From assembly GCA_023411795.1 (NCBI GenBank), contig JAEYOK010000035.1, positions 124,001 to 188,000 on the forward strand: a stretch of 64,000 bases of DNA. The letters run 5' to 3'. Every line of letters starts with the position of its first letter. The stretch's first letter is position 1. Below, in pieces: positions 1 to 8,652 of this stretch. This DNA comes from Bacillota bacterium. Its GTDB lineage: Bacteria; Bacillota; Clostridia; DSM-8532. A model generated the notes under the pieces. The model ran no database searches. It was not told the origin of the DNA and saw nothing but the letters and a program-made list of their open reading frames with translations. A program made the translations under genes and the position numbers.

Positions 1-177
1 AACGACTAAAACACCCACAAGGAACACCATCAATGCATTTTCTCTTCCAATGCCCACATGGCTTAATACAAAAGATATGACCGTGGAAAAAGTGCAAATC
101 ATTACAAGCATTATAATATCTTTTAATGGCTTTTTATAGGTCTTATATGAATCTACCGGTATTTTTTCATTTACCAA
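1..177 (-). CDS. KdpD-like sensor histidine kinase, N-terminal fragment (runs off window)
   Basis: Only the first 59 codons are in the window. A TTG start at 177 follows GTAGGTGAG by three bases; no ATG in this frame is nearer. The peptide has a short charged leader, then two hydrophobic stretches (DIIMLVMICTFSTVISFVLS and ALMVFLVGVLVV) separated by a short HVGIGREN loop. This layout is typical of the DUF4118 four-helix membrane domain found in KdpD and similar histidine kinases. No kinase domain is visible because the gene continues beyond position 1. Function is therefore a family-level guess; another membrane protein with a DUF4118-like hairpin is possible. Confidence 0.5.
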   Translation of the reverse strand, partial: MVNEKIPVDSYKTYKKPLKDIIMLVMICTFSTVISFVLSHVGIGRENALMVFLVGVLVV

Positions 178-252
178 AATCTCACCTACAGTAAATTCTT
201 ATGACTTAAGAGGTCCGACCCGTACCTATATAATTATACAAACAAAAGCTAA

Positions 253-981
253 TTAACGCAAAACATTATAAAGCAGGGTATAGACTAATGGAATGAAAAT
301 TGCCGGAAGCATATTACCAACCTTGAATTTCTTGAGCTCCAGCATGCTAAAGCCTATTGCCAATATGAGTACGCTGCCCACCAAAGACATCTGAGATACT
401 ACTATATCACTCAAAAGAGGCTTTAAAACTCCGGCTAATATAGTTATTGCACCCTGATAAGCTAATACCGGCAAGGCTGAAAAAATGACGCCTATGCCTA
501 AGGTAGCTGAAAAAACAATTGCACTGATGCCGTCCAGCATTGCTTTGGCGAATAGAATATCTGTTTTTCCATAAAGGCCGTCTTCCAATGAGCCTACTAT
601 GGCCATAGCTCCTACGCAATATACCAGGCTTGCTGTCACAAAGCCTTTTGCAAAGCCTGACTCATTACGTGCAAATCTGTTTTGAAACCAGATTCCTAAC
701 CTGTCAAGCCCTTCCTCTATTTTTATAGCTTCTCCTAGCAGACTACCAATGACTAAGCTTAATATCATTCCTGTTATGTAGTTTCTGTCGAGCTTTCCCT
801 GGTCAGTAACCGTGTATAATCCCTGAAGAGCTCCAGATATCCCCACGATAACTACTGAAAGACCGATCGCCTGCATTATAGTTGTCTTAAATCTTTCGGG
901 AATGCCCTTTTTTAAAATAACTCCAAGAGCTCCGCCAATAATTATTGCTATGATGTTCACTATAGTTCCTAAGCCAATCAT
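253..981 (-). CDS. DUF554 family membrane protein (YdfK/YqgA type)
   Basis: This 242-residue protein has about seven hydrophobic segments and the features of the DUF554 family: an N-terminal MIGLGTIVN followed by a Gly-rich membrane stretch, an IGSLLGEAIKIEE loop near residue 80, and a VGAMAIVGSLEDGL segment in the middle. The family is integral to the cytoplasmic membrane and widespread in Firmicutes; its function is not known and transport has only been proposed. The stop lies against the end of the window-edge sensor promoter region and the start lies 25 bases after the mutS2 stop, so it is probably cotranscribed behind mutS2. Length is normal for the family. Confidence 0.85.
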   Translation of the reverse strand: MIGLGTIVNIIAIIIGGALGVILKKGIPERFKTTIMQAIGLSVVIVGISGALQGLYTVTDQGKLDRNYITGMILSLVIGSLLGEAIKIEEGLDRLGIWFQNRFARNESGFAKGFVTASLVYCVGAMAIVGSLEDGLYGKTDILFAKAMLDGISAIVFSATLGIGVIFSALPVLAYQGAITILAGVLKPLLSDIVVSQMSLVGSVLILAIGFSMLELKKFKVGNMLPAIFIPLVYTLLYNVLR

Positions 982-1006
982 TTTCTTATGCTCCGTCCCT
1001 CAGTTT

Positions 1007-3382
1007 TTACTTTAGTTCGACTATTGTGACGCCGGTTTCGCCTTCACCGTAATTACCAAGTCTATATGTCTCAACATGGGAATGATTGCGAAAATGAGTA
1101 TGAATAGCCTTTCTCAGTGTGCCGGTCCCCTTACCGTGGATTATAGTAACTTCATGCAGTCCGGAAACAACAGCATCATCAATGTATTTGTCAACCTTGT
1201 CCAAAGCTTCTTCAACGTTTAATCCTCTTAAATCCAATTCAAGCTTTATGTCTGATGAGGCTTTAACACCTTTGACCCTAGTCCTGTGCATTTTTTCTAT
1301 GGACTCCTTCTGCTCATTTACACGTTTTAACTGATTTATATTTACTTTAACCTTCATGATACCTGCTTGTACCATAACCTGCCCATCTGAATCAGGAGCC
1401 TCCAGTACCGTTGCTTTTTGGTTGAGATTAAGCATTATTACGCTCTCCCCCGGCTTTAAGTCTTCAGGTGCATCAAAATTCTCGTGTACCTCATAAGATT
1501 CAACGAAATTCCCTTCCATATTATCAAGACGGCGGATTCCTGTTCTGGCTTCCTGTAATGCCTTTTCATTAATTGCTGTTGATCCTTTTACAAGCTCTTT
1601 CAGGCTTTCCAACAATTCCTCTGCTTCATATCGAGCGTTCAGAATAATTGCTCTGGCATCTTCTTTTGCTTTGGCTATAATACTACTCTTCTCTTTTGAA
1701 ATACGATCTTTTTCCTTTTGCGCTTCGGCCTTAAGGCTTTCTATTTCAGTCTTAAGAATCTGAACGGCATCCTTTTCCTTTTCGGCTTGGGTTCTGTTCC
1801 TTTCAATATCTGATAGTACATCCTCAAATTGCAAATTATCCTGGGTCAGATAATCCTTGGCTTTTTGAATAATATATGTGTCCAGTCCAAGCTTTTGAGA
1901 TATTGCAAAAGCGTTACTCTTGCCCGGTATACCAACAAGAAGTCTATAAGTTGGACGAAGTGTCTCCACATCAAACTCACAGCATGCATTTTGGACATTA
2001 TTGGTTGTCATTGCATAAATCTTTAACTCACTATAGTGGGTCGTCGCCATAGTGCAAATCTGTCTTTTGGTAAATCTCTCAAGAATGGCCATAGCGAGAG
2101 CCGCACCCTCTGTAGGATCTGTTCCCGCCCCAAGCTCATCAAATAAAACCAAAGAATCCTCATCAGCATCCTTAAGTATTGTGACTATATTCTTCATATG
2201 GGATGAAAAGGTACTCAGGGATTGTTCAATGCTTTGTTCGTCTCCGATATCCGCAAAAACATTTTTGAAAATCCCAAATTCACTGCCCTCTTTAACCGGT
2301 ACATGGAGACCTGCTTGAAGCATTAGTGCAAATAGTCCTACCGTTTTTAAAGTAACGGTTTTCCCTCCCGTATTAGGTCCCGTAATAACCAAAGTGGAAA
2401 ACTCATAGCCCAGCTCTATGTCAATAGGAACAACCTTTTGCCTGTCTAAAAGAGGATGACGGCCTTGCTTTATTCTAATCTTTCTTTGGTCTGTTAATTT
2501 CGGACATATGCCGTTAATATCCCTTGATAACTTAGCCTTGGCAAACATAAAATCAAGCCGCGACAATATTTCAAGATTAGTCGCAAGCTCAATTTTGATT
2601 TCAGCAACCTTTGATGATAGCTCCATCAGGATTCGTTCGATTTCATGTTGCTCCCTAATTAATAAACCTTTAATTTCATTATTAGCCTCAACAACCGACA
2701 AGGGTTCAATAAAAACGGTGGCCCCTGAAGAAGACATATCATGTATTAGCCCGGGTACCTGACTTTTATATTCCTGTTTTATCGGAATAACATAGCGATC
2801 CCCACGCAGAGTGACCACGGCATCCTGCATAATCTTTTTAAAGTCAGCAGAACGAATAATTGAAGCAAGCTTATCTTTAATTCCATCTTGCTTTTGCCTT
2901 ATGTTCTTTCGTATGGAAAAAAGCTCTGGGCTTGCATGATCAGATATCTCTTCCTCACTTATTATCGCGTTTGATATTGCTTCCTCCACTTGCTTGAAAC
3001 TCACAATCTGATGACCCAGCTCTAAAGCAAGATTTCCGTCCCAATCAGCTGGTACATCATTAGTTAAAAATTGCTTAATCATTCTGCTGCACCTAAGTAC
3101 ATCACCGATTTTAAGGAGCTCAGATATACTTAGGACAGAACCTAAATCAACTCGCTTAACAGAACTTCGAATATCATGTATGCCTCCAAAAGGAGCACCA
3201 CCTTTTCGCCATAAATATGCCGATGCATCACTGGTTTCCTTTAGCATTCCCTCAACCTGATAAAAATCGGAAACCGGTATTAATGCATCCACATAAGTTC
3301 TTCCTAAAGCCGAGACAGTTTTTTCACTTAGCATATTTTTAATCTTATCAAATTCAAGCACTCTCAATGCTCTGTCATTCAT
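1007..3382 (-). CDS. mutS2: Endonuclease MutS2
   Basis: At 791 residues this is full-length MutS2, a branched-DNA-binding ATPase of the MutS family that lacks the mismatch-recognition domain. Known roles in Firmicutes are suppression of recombination and rescue of collided ribosomes. Visible features in order: lever/core region (residues 1-300), Walker A GPNTGGKT (335-342), Walker B LVLFDELGAGTDP (411-423), a charged coiled coil (about 515-640), and the C-terminal Smr nuclease domain from LDLRG (716) with HGKGTGTLR (749 on). The ATG is preceded by AAAAGGAG at good spacing. A 218-base structured stretch separates it from the upstream membrane-protein gene, so it may have its own promoter and leader. 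Confidence 0.97.
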   Translation of the reverse strand: MNDRALRVLEFDKIKNMLSEKTVSALGRTYVDALIPVSDFYQVEGMLKETSDASAYLWRKGGAPFGGIHDIRSSVKRVDLGSVLSISELLKIGDVLRCSRMIKQFLTNDVPADWDGNLALELGHQIVSFKQVEEAISNAIISEEEISDHASPELFSIRKNIRQKQDGIKDKLASIIRSADFKKIMQDAVVTLRGDRYVIPIKQEYKSQVPGLIHDMSSSGATVFIEPLSVVEANNEIKGLLIREQHEIERILMELSSKVAEIKIELATNLEILSRLDFMFAKAKLSRDINGICPKLTDQRKIRIKQGRHPLLDRQKVVPIDIELGYEFSTLVITGPNTGGKTVTLKTVGLFALMLQAGLHVPVKEGSEFGIFKNVFADIGDEQSIEQSLSTFSSHMKNIVTILKDADEDSLVLFDELGAGTDPTEGAALAMAILERFTKRQICTMATTHYSELKIYAMTTNNVQNACCEFDVETLRPTYRLLVGIPGKSNAFAISQKLGLDTYIIQKAKDYLTQDNLQFEDVLSDIERNRTQAEKEKDAVQILKTEIESLKAEAQKEKDRISKEKSSIIAKAKEDARAIILNARYEAEELLESLKELVKGSTAINEKALQEARTGIRRLDNMEGNFVESYEVHENFDAPEDLKPGESVIMLNLNQKATVLEAPDSDGQVMVQAGIMKVKVNINQLKRVNEQKESIEKMHRTRVKGVKASSDIKLELDLRGLNVEEALDKVDKYIDDAVVSGLHEVTIIHGKGTGTLRKAIHTHFRNHSHVETYRLGNYGEGETGVTIVELK

Positions 3383-3428
3383 AAATAACTCCTTTTATAC
3401 ATCACAAAAATCTTTTAGAAAATGAAAA

Positions 3429-3454
3429 TGCTGCGACTATGAATAGCCGCAGCA
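3429..3454 (-). terminator. Terminator-like hairpin upstream of mutS2
   Basis: An 11-base-pair stem with a four-base loop (TGCTGCGGCTA / TAGTCGCAGCA on the minus strand, one wobble) is followed on the minus strand by TTTTCATTTTC. It lies about 45 bases before the mutS2 start. It could end the upstream membrane-protein transcript or serve as a leader attenuator of mutS2. Confidence 0.6.
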
Positions 3455-3590
3455 AGGAGTATGAAAGGTGAAATACATGCGGGGTTTGCCGTAATACCCC
3501 CGTCTCTTTTGTTGCTCGGGTTTTTCCTTTGCAAATGGTAATTACACCAGTAACTCGAGTTTACCTAATCTATTGACTTTCATCAATGGA
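3430..3590 (-). promoter_or_regulatory. Structured mutS2 leader, family unassigned
   Basis: On the minus strand a weak promoter (TTGATG at 3586-3581, 17-base spacer, TAAACT at 3563-3558) precedes a series of possible helices: TGGT/ACCA enclosing GTAATT, a longer-range CTCG/CGAG pairing around it, CGGGG/CCCCG around GTATTACGGCAAA, then the terminator-like stem at 3454-3429. The order (several helices, terminator, ribosome binding site, gene) resembles an attenuator or riboswitch. I compared it by eye with TPP, c-di-GMP-I, c-di-AMP, SAM, purine and T-box consensus sequences and none fits. Confidence 0.35.
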
Positions 3591-3600
3591 AATCCATGGG

Positions 3601-4152
3601 TTAAGATTTTCTAACTTTGGGTGCTATTTTTTCAAAATAAAACCTTATCCATGCAGTAAACAATATGTCATAAACGGCGAATACTACTTGCAAAACTATA
3701 CCGGCGACAATAACCATCGTTCCTTGTCGTAGTAAGTCCGGTAAAAAAACCTTTACTATACTCCAAGCCGGCCACAGAAAGAGATTAAATGCAGCAAACT
3801 TAAGCAATATCTCCAGCCATGGCTTTCGCAGCGATTCTATATGAAATTTAAGTATGGTGTAAACACCAAAAAACATTACATAAGGCAGTACATTAAGTTT
3901 TTCTGGAATTAACAGAAGCCCCGTGGCCGAAGTTATCAAATACGATGCCCAACCCCATTTTACTCCGCTTTCCAGCAGAACTATCGATAAAACGAACCCA
4001 GCAAGTACATAAAACCCCAGTCTTCCTGTAGGAACAATGGACTCTATAAAAAGGGCTATCACAATAAACGCAGATAAAATACCTGTCAATGCTATCTTGC
4101 GAGTATTTCCCTTCGATTTATACGATAGGTTTTGAGAATTATTTTCCCCCAA
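3601..4152 (-). CDS. Six-helix integral membrane protein, possibly ECF-type S component
   Basis: The protein has about six predicted membrane segments, beginning IALTGILSAFIVIALFIE, with short polar loops. Its size and topology resemble the substrate-binding S components of ECF vitamin transporters, but no substrate-specific motif is recognised, so this is a suggestion only. I place the start at TTG 4152: the ATG five codons upstream (4167) sits inside GGAGGT, which is then spaced seven bases from the TTG. That gives 183 residues. It follows the J-domain gene by 27 bases and is the last gene of the Asp23-DUF5685-J-domain group. Confidence 0.7.
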   Translation of the reverse strand: MGENNSQNLSYKSKGNTRKIALTGILSAFIVIALFIESIVPTGRLGFYVLAGFVLSIVLLESGVKWGWASYLITSATGLLLIPEKLNVLPYVMFFGVYTILKFHIESLRKPWLEILLKFAAFNLFLWPAWSIVKVFLPDLLRQGTMVIVAGIVLQVVFAVYDILFTAWIRFYFEKIAPKVRKS

Positions 4153-4179
4153 GCTACATACCTCCATCAGTACTATGAC

Positions 4180-4923
4180 CTAGCAACAGCTTATGAGGTC
4201 TCCACCTAGGCATTCACAACAGCTGTCTGCGCACCAGATATTCATACACAAATTACACATGTCAGGGCTGCTGTTATAAGTGTTACGATAGTAATTGTTC
4301 TGACGATATCCTGTGGATTGCTGGCTTAGGTTGTTAAGAGCATTTCTGTATTCAAAATTAGTAGGGTCCATGTTGGCGGCTTTTTGAATATTGGTATACC
4401 CTCTGTCATACCAACCTCTTCTCAAAAATACAAGACCTTGTAGATAATGCCAGGTAGCATTTCTTATCTGCATTCTGTCAAGAATTTTCTGGGCTTCATT
4501 TAAATTACCGCTGTTTACGAACATCCTGACCTTTCGCTCCAGCTCGGCATCTTCCGCATTCTGATATTGGGTATTATATCCCTGGTATTGGGATCGGGAT
4601 TGGGATTGGGATTGAGACTGAGACTGAGATTTTGATTGCTGCTGACTTTGATATTGCTGGCTATAAGCACCCTGTGAAGCATTGCTGTTTTCATAGGTTT
4701 GCTCATATTCAGTCTGATACTGATAATTTCCTCCGGCATTTTTTATTAGCAAATCATAAGCCTCATTTATCTCTCTCATCTTCTCGTCTGCTAAATCAGA
4801 CAGAGGATTGTTTTGATATCTGTCAGGATGATATTTTTTAGCTAATTCACGATACGCACGCTTAATCTCGTCGTAACTAGCCCCCTCTTTAATACCCAAA
4901 ACCTTATACGGATTCTTTTTCAT
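4180..4923 (-). CDS. J-domain protein with Gln/Ser repeat, TPR-like region and Cys-rich tail
   Basis: The start is ATG 4923, because AGAGGT lies seven bases upstream; the open frame extends 14 codons further without a ribosome site. Residues 1-70 form a J-domain with the HPD motif at 32-34, which in this family stimulates the ATPase of DnaK. A low-complexity Gln/Ser/Tyr linker follows, including a run of alternating S and Q. Residues about 130-200 look like paired TPR helices (NSGNLNEAQKILDRMQ, HYLQGLVFLRRGWYDRG). The last 27 residues contain eight cysteines (CNLCMNIWCADSCCECLGG, ending SCC), suggesting metal binding. It is not DnaJ itself: the Gly/Phe region and zinc-finger repeats are absent. 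It overlaps the upstream DUF5685 gene by 20 bases. Confidence 0.85.
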   Translation of the reverse strand: MKKNPYKVLGIKEGASYDEIKRAYRELAKKYHPDRYQNNPLSDLADEKMREINEAYDLLIKNAGGNYQYQTEYEQTYENSNASQGAYSQQYQSQQQSKSQSQSQSQSQSRSQYQGYNTQYQNAEDAELERKVRMFVNSGNLNEAQKILDRMQIRNATWHYLQGLVFLRRGWYDRGYTNIQKAANMDPTNFEYRNALNNLSQQSTGYRQNNYYRNTYNSSPDMCNLCMNIWCADSCCECLGGDLISCC

Positions 4924-5788
4924 AGTCTCTACCTCTTTCCTGCAAAACCCTATCCGTCTTAACAATTAACCCTGAATACAGTATGTTATCAAGTATTCCT
5001 TTATTTTTCTCAATTCCTAAGAGTGTGTATGCCTTCTCAGCTTCACTCAGCGAATAGGTCAAACTAAAATTAATATTTTCTCTGATTGACTCCTTAAAAG
5101 CCTTTATGTCATTTCCATCGAAGCAATACTGGCTTATTAATGGATTATAGGCCTTATGCTCGAAATCCTTTTCCAGGTCATCAAAAGCATCCAGGATATA
5201 TATCCAGCGGCCTAAATTGTATCCAAGCCAACCTAAAGTCTTTCTTTCATTCTCATCTTTAATATACCCGCATTCAAAAAGTTCTCTCATAATAGACGCA
5301 AAAGATTCTGCTGCTTCATCTATAGAATCACAATTGCTCTTTTCCAAAACCGATAAATGTTTTAAATGCATTTCTATCGCGGTACATTTTTCCGGATACT
5401 GCTTTTTTGACTTTTTGTAGGCATGTTTTAAAGCCAACGCTCCGGTTCCACCTAAGATATTTTTATCATCCTTCCATTTATCCACTAAATTATAATACAT
5501 TAAAATAATATTCATGTCTGATGTATATTCAGCAAATTTATTGGAAAAAATAATATATCGTTTTTTTAATGGATGGGCAATGCACCTTTGTCTTTTTCCG
5601 GTTATGGGGATAGGGTTCATTGCATCCAATAGGATATATAAAAATGCGAGATCATAATTAAGAGTAAGCCTAGGTATATGCCCATAGCGCCGTGCTATTG
5701 TCTTGCATAGGCTACAGTAATATCCCCTGAAAACATCAAATTCCCGTATTTTAAGTTCCGGTTTATCCGGTTCAACATATCCGAACAT
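4904..5788 (-). CDS. DUF5685 family protein
   Basis: This 294-residue soluble protein matches the clostridial DUF5685 family: MFGYVEPDKPELKIREFD at the N-terminus, a CSLCK cysteine pair near residue 30, RLTLNYDLAFLYILLDA, and a central AHPLKKR segment. Mostly alpha-helical with regularly placed His, Cys and Asp residues, it may bind a metal, but no activity is known. The ATG follows TGAGGT by four bases. Overlap with the downstream J-domain gene and a 28-base gap to the Asp23-family gene indicate one operon and perhaps a shared role. Confidence 0.85.
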   Translation of the reverse strand: MFGYVEPDKPELKIREFDVFRGYYCSLCKTIARRYGHIPRLTLNYDLAFLYILLDAMNPIPITGKRQRCIAHPLKKRYIIFSNKFAEYTSDMNIILMYYNLVDKWKDDKNILGGTGALALKHAYKKSKKQYPEKCTAIEMHLKHLSVLEKSNCDSIDEAAESFASIMRELFECGYIKDENERKTLGWLGYNLGRWIYILDAFDDLEKDFEHKAYNPLISQYCFDGNDIKAFKESIRENINFSLTYSLSEAEKAYTLLGIEKNKGILDNILYSGLIVKTDRVLQERGRDYEKESV

Positions 5789-5816
5789 ATAAACCTCAAT
5801 TCACTTTATTGGCTCT

Positions 5817-6206
5817 TCAAGCTTTATTTTCTTCCTTCATCTTGTCAAAGCTTATACCTTGCACATGAATGTTAATGGCAGAGACATTCATGCCTGTCAT
5901 ACTTTCTACCGATGCTTTAACTTTTTCCTGAATTCTCCATGCTACGTCCGGAATACGCGCCCCATATTCTACCAGTATGTAGAAATCAATAGTAATGTCC
6001 GTTTCATCAATCTCTACCTTTACACCTTTGGTAGGATTCTTACGCCCTAAAGCAGAGGAAATGTTTTCGGCGATATTAGCATTCATTCCGGCTACGCCTT
6101 CTATTTCACTTGCCACCGTGTGAGCTATGACTGTGATAACATCAGAGCTTATCTTTATTTCACCAATTTCATCCTGATCTTTTGTAACATTATCCTTTTC
6201 AGGCAT
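5817..6206 (-). CDS. Asp23/Gls24 family envelope-stress protein
   Basis: The product is an Asp23-family protein (about 129 residues) with the family pattern: GEIKISSDVITVIAHTVASE, then EIEGVAGM, then KGVKVEIDE and a VSAINIHVQGI C-terminus. Family members associate with the membrane or form cytoplasmic filaments and are induced by alkaline or envelope stress. I choose ATG 6206, nine bases from GGAGG; the in-frame TTG at 6212 is only three bases from it. It is the first gene of a four-gene operon with the DUF5685, J-domain and membrane-protein genes. Confidence 0.9.
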   Translation of the reverse strand: MPEKDNVTKDQDEIGEIKISSDVITVIAHTVASEIEGVAGMNANIAENISSALGRKNPTKGVKVEIDETDITIDFYILVEYGARIPDVAWRIQEKVKASVESMTGMNVSAINIHVQGISFDKMKEENKA

Positions 6207-6448
6207 ATACAATTACCTCCATCGGTCGATTGTTCCCATTTTTCGGTCTGTACTTCGAGTATATTAATCAATATCCCGTTGTATTAGCCAAAAAGTCTTT
6301 TATACATGGTTTAGCTCCACAGCACAAAGAATTGAAACTATTATATCATTCTGCCCTAATTCAATGCAACTTTACCTGTTAAGCTGAATAAGTATTCTGT
6401 AGGTCTTCTTATGTTTCGGTACAATTTTCAGAAAGAAATGGTTAATGT

Positions 6449-7684
6449 ATGCAAAAAGCAAACAATGTTTCTAAGACAATAATACTATACTTATTCCCTT
6501 TTCTTGCCCTTTTACTTTGCCTTTTTTCAAAGGAAACTTCTTTAGCCGCCAGAAAAGCTCTATACCTATGCCTTGATGTGGTTATTCCTTCACTTTTTCC
6601 CTTTTTCGTTTTATCTAAAATATTAACTCCGTTTATATCCGATTTTTCTATCCCGGATTTCTTAAAGAGATTAGTTGAGAGATTTTTTAGACTTCCTTAT
6701 TATACTATTGTAATAATACTATTCGGGTTTATTAGCGGATATCCGAATGGTGCAAAAATGTCTCGTGACATGTTTGATCAAGGACTTTTGGACAGCCGTC
6801 AGGCTAGCAAAATTCTTTCTACGGTAAATAACTGCAGCCCTTTGTTTATTATTGGAACTGTCGGTGCAGGCTTATTCAAAAGTGTCAAGCTAGGTATTTT
6901 TCTTCTTTTAATACATTGGAGTTCAGGATTAATTACCGCCTTCATAATAGGCAGACTGGCAGATTCCATGACATCTCAAAGAAGTAAAACTTCTCAAAGA
7001 AGTAAAACTTCTCAAAGAAGTAAAAATGGCTTTAATAGGCATGAAGAAAAGGGACATGCAGACCCCCGACATGAAAAAAGCTCAACCTCGGAGAGCTTGG
7101 CTTTTCTACTTCCTTTATCCATTGAAGAGGCGGCGATATTATGCATTAAAATCACAGGATACATAGTATTCTTCGCTGTGATATCTGAATTACTGTTCAG
7201 GTTGGGGGTTTTTTCTCTTTTGGGGAGTCTCTTCGCATTTCTGATTCCTGCCGGTAATTCAAATCAAAATTTTAAGGAGTTAATTTCGGCATTTTCTAGA
7301 GGAATCTTAGAGATAACTTCAGGCTCCCAGTCCATTAATGAGCTTAAAGGTACATCATTAAATATACAGTTGTCGATAATCTCTCTTTTATTCGGTTTCG
7401 CAGGCTTTTCAGTTCATACTCAGATAATGGGAATTATGAAAGAAACGGGCTGCAAATATCGTGTATTGTTTATGGGTAAGCTGCTCCACGGGCTTATAGG
7501 GGGTCTTCTAACACTAATAACTATTTATATAATGCCTTTATCAATCCAGACCTCGGTCTCTGAAGTATCACCAACTCCGGACTTATCATGGACACGACCC
7601 CTCATAATAGGAGTATTGCTTATTTCACTGATGGTTTCTCCTTATACGAGTATACAAAGGCCTTCTATGAATAAGCCAAGATAG
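6449..7684 (+). CDS. ylbJ: Sporulation integral membrane protein YlbJ
   Basis: This 411-residue polytopic membrane protein carries the nucleoside-recognition (Gate) pattern of YlbJ: LDVVIPSLFPFFVLSKIL, FGFISGYPNGAKM near residue 95 and NNCSPLFIIGTVG near residue 130. In Bacillus YlbJ is made in the mother cell and is required for spore resistance; its gene also sits beside coaD and rsmD, as here. An insertion in the cytoplasmic loop (about residues 175-193) consists of three copies of SQRSKT encoded by an 18-base tandem repeat. It is the only plus-strand gene between 1 and 13.9 kb, convergent with the coaD group. The ribosome site is weak (AGAAAG). Confidence 0.88.
   Translation: MQKANNVSKTIILYLFPFLALLLCLFSKETSLAARKALYLCLDVVIPSLFPFFVLSKILTPFISDFSIPDFLKRLVERFFRLPYYTIVIILFGFISGYPNGAKMSRDMFDQGLLDSRQASKILSTVNNCSPLFIIGTVGAGLFKSVKLGIFLLLIHWSSGLITAFIIGRLADSMTSQRSKTSQRSKTSQRSKNGFNRHEEKGHADPRHEKSSTSESLAFLLPLSIEEAAILCIKITGYIVFFAVISELLFRLGVFSLLGSLFAFLIPAGNSNQNFKELISAFSRGILEITSGSQSINELKGTSLNIQLSIISLLFGFAGFSVHTQIMGIMKETGCKYRVLFMGKLLHGLIGGLLTLITIYIMPLSIQTSVSEVSPTPDLSWTRPLIIGVLLISLMVSPYTSIQRPSMNKPR
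6974..7027 (+). repeat. Three tandem 18-base repeats inside ylbJ
   Basis: TCTCAAAGAAGTAAAACT occurs three times head to tail (third copy differs at one base near its end). It is in frame and encodes SQRSKT repeats in a cytoplasmic loop. Copy number could vary by slippage without breaking the frame. Confidence 0.95.
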
Positions 7685-7694
7685 CCCTATTTAC

Positions 7695-8135
7695 CTATTT
7701 GAGTTCTTGCCGGTTAACCTTAATCACATCAAGAGTGTCCTCAAGAATTTCCTCAACCTTATTGAGAATTCCATCGGCATACTCTTTTGTACCCAGACGT
7801 ATCTCTCTGGCATTTTTCTTAGCATTGGAAATAATTATCTCTGATTGCTCATATGCCTTTTTAGCAATTTCATTTTCATCTACAAGAGCCGCAATACGTG
7901 ATTCGGCATTTTTTATAATGTTTTCAGCTTCCTGCTGGGCTTCTGTTATTATACGTTGTTTTTCTTCGGCAATGCGTTTTGCGGTTTTGATATCGTCAGG
8001 AAGCTTAAGACGAATCTCCTGCACTAAATCCAATAATGAGTCTCTATCTAAAAGACACTTTCCACCTGATAGTGGGACATTCATACCACTTTCAATTATA
8101 TCTTCAAGTTGCTCCAAAAGATCCAATAATTCCAT
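7695..8135 (-). CDS. Coiled-coil protein downstream of coaD
   Basis: This 146-residue soluble protein is dominated by a long heptad-rich helix from about residue 50 to 135 (KRIAEEKQRIITEAQQEAEN, then ENEIAKKAYEQSEIIISNAK), reminiscent of ATP-synthase b subunits and DivIVA-like proteins. The N-terminus (MELLDLLEQLEDIIESG) is amphipathic. Clostridial genomes often annotate this neighbour of coaD as an ATPase by loose similarity; no nucleotide-binding motif is present, so I do not support that. A role in division or membrane organisation is possible but unproven. It starts 18 bases after the coaD stop, behind AGGAGG. Confidence 0.75.
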   Translation of the reverse strand: MELLDLLEQLEDIIESGMNVPLSGGKCLLDRDSLLDLVQEIRLKLPDDIKTAKRIAEEKQRIITEAQQEAENIIKNAESRIAALVDENEIAKKAYEQSEIIISNAKKNAREIRLGTKEYADGILNKVEEILEDTLDVIKVNRQELK

Positions 8136-8153
8136 TTTAACCTCCTGCGAAAA

Positions 8154-8633
8154 TCATTTTTTTAATTTTCTAATTATTATATCGGCGATTTGTTCAGGAA
8201 CAAAATCATTAATTTTTGCGCCATATTTAGCCAAGTCACGAATAGCACTTGAACTTAAGAAGGAGTTCTGTATACTTGTCATCATAAAAAGAGTATCGAT
8301 CTCACTGTCAAGATTATGATTCAAAAGTGCCATCTGCATCTCATACTCAAAATCAGAAACAGCTCTTAATCCTTTTATTATAGTCTTTGCATTGGCCTTA
8401 CGCATGAAGTCAACCAAAAGACCTGAAAAGCTCGTAATTTCTATGTTATCACGCTCACCTACCGATAGCCTCAAAAGTTCAAGCCGTTCCTCCACTGTGA
8501 AAGCAGGAGTCTTGCTCGTATTAATCGATACCAGGACAATAAGCTTATCGCAAATTCTCGATGCTCTGTTTATGATATCCAGATGACCATTTGTTACAGG
8601 ATCAAAGCTTCCCGGATAAACAAATGTTCGCAA
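8154..8633 (-). CDS. coaD: Pantetheine-phosphate adenylyltransferase
   Basis: CoaD transfers AMP from ATP to 4'-phosphopantetheine to give dephospho-CoA, the penultimate step of CoA synthesis. The 159-residue length is standard. The nucleotidyltransferase signature YPGSFDPVTNGHLDI at residues 6-20 includes the nucleotide-binding TNGH, and KGLRAVSDFEYEMQMALLN and TSIQNSFLSSSAIRD are the characteristic later motifs. It is preceded by AAGGAGG and lies 19 bases after rsmD, as in many Firmicutes. Confidence 0.98.
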   Translation of the reverse strand: MRTFVYPGSFDPVTNGHLDIINRASRICDKLIVLVSINTSKTPAFTVEERLELLRLSVGERDNIEITSFSGLLVDFMRKANAKTIIKGLRAVSDFEYEMQMALLNHNLDSEIDTLFMMTSIQNSFLSSSAIRDLAKYGAKINDFVPEQIADIIIRKLKK

Positions 8634-8652
8634 TTTTCCTTCCTCCTTTGTA

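Noticed and set aside
6380..6449. Sigma-E promoter upstream of ylbJ
   Set aside because: GGTACAAT resembles a sigma-E -10 element but no -35 element is found at proper spacing.
6970..7030. Short direct repeats as a possible CRISPR array
   Set aside because: The 18-base units abut without spacers and are in frame within ylbJ.
7699..8319. 206-codon plus-strand open frame
   Set aside because: It is the antisense shadow of the coiled-coil and coaD genes, both well supported on the minus strand; the peptide is Ser/Ile-rich low complexity.
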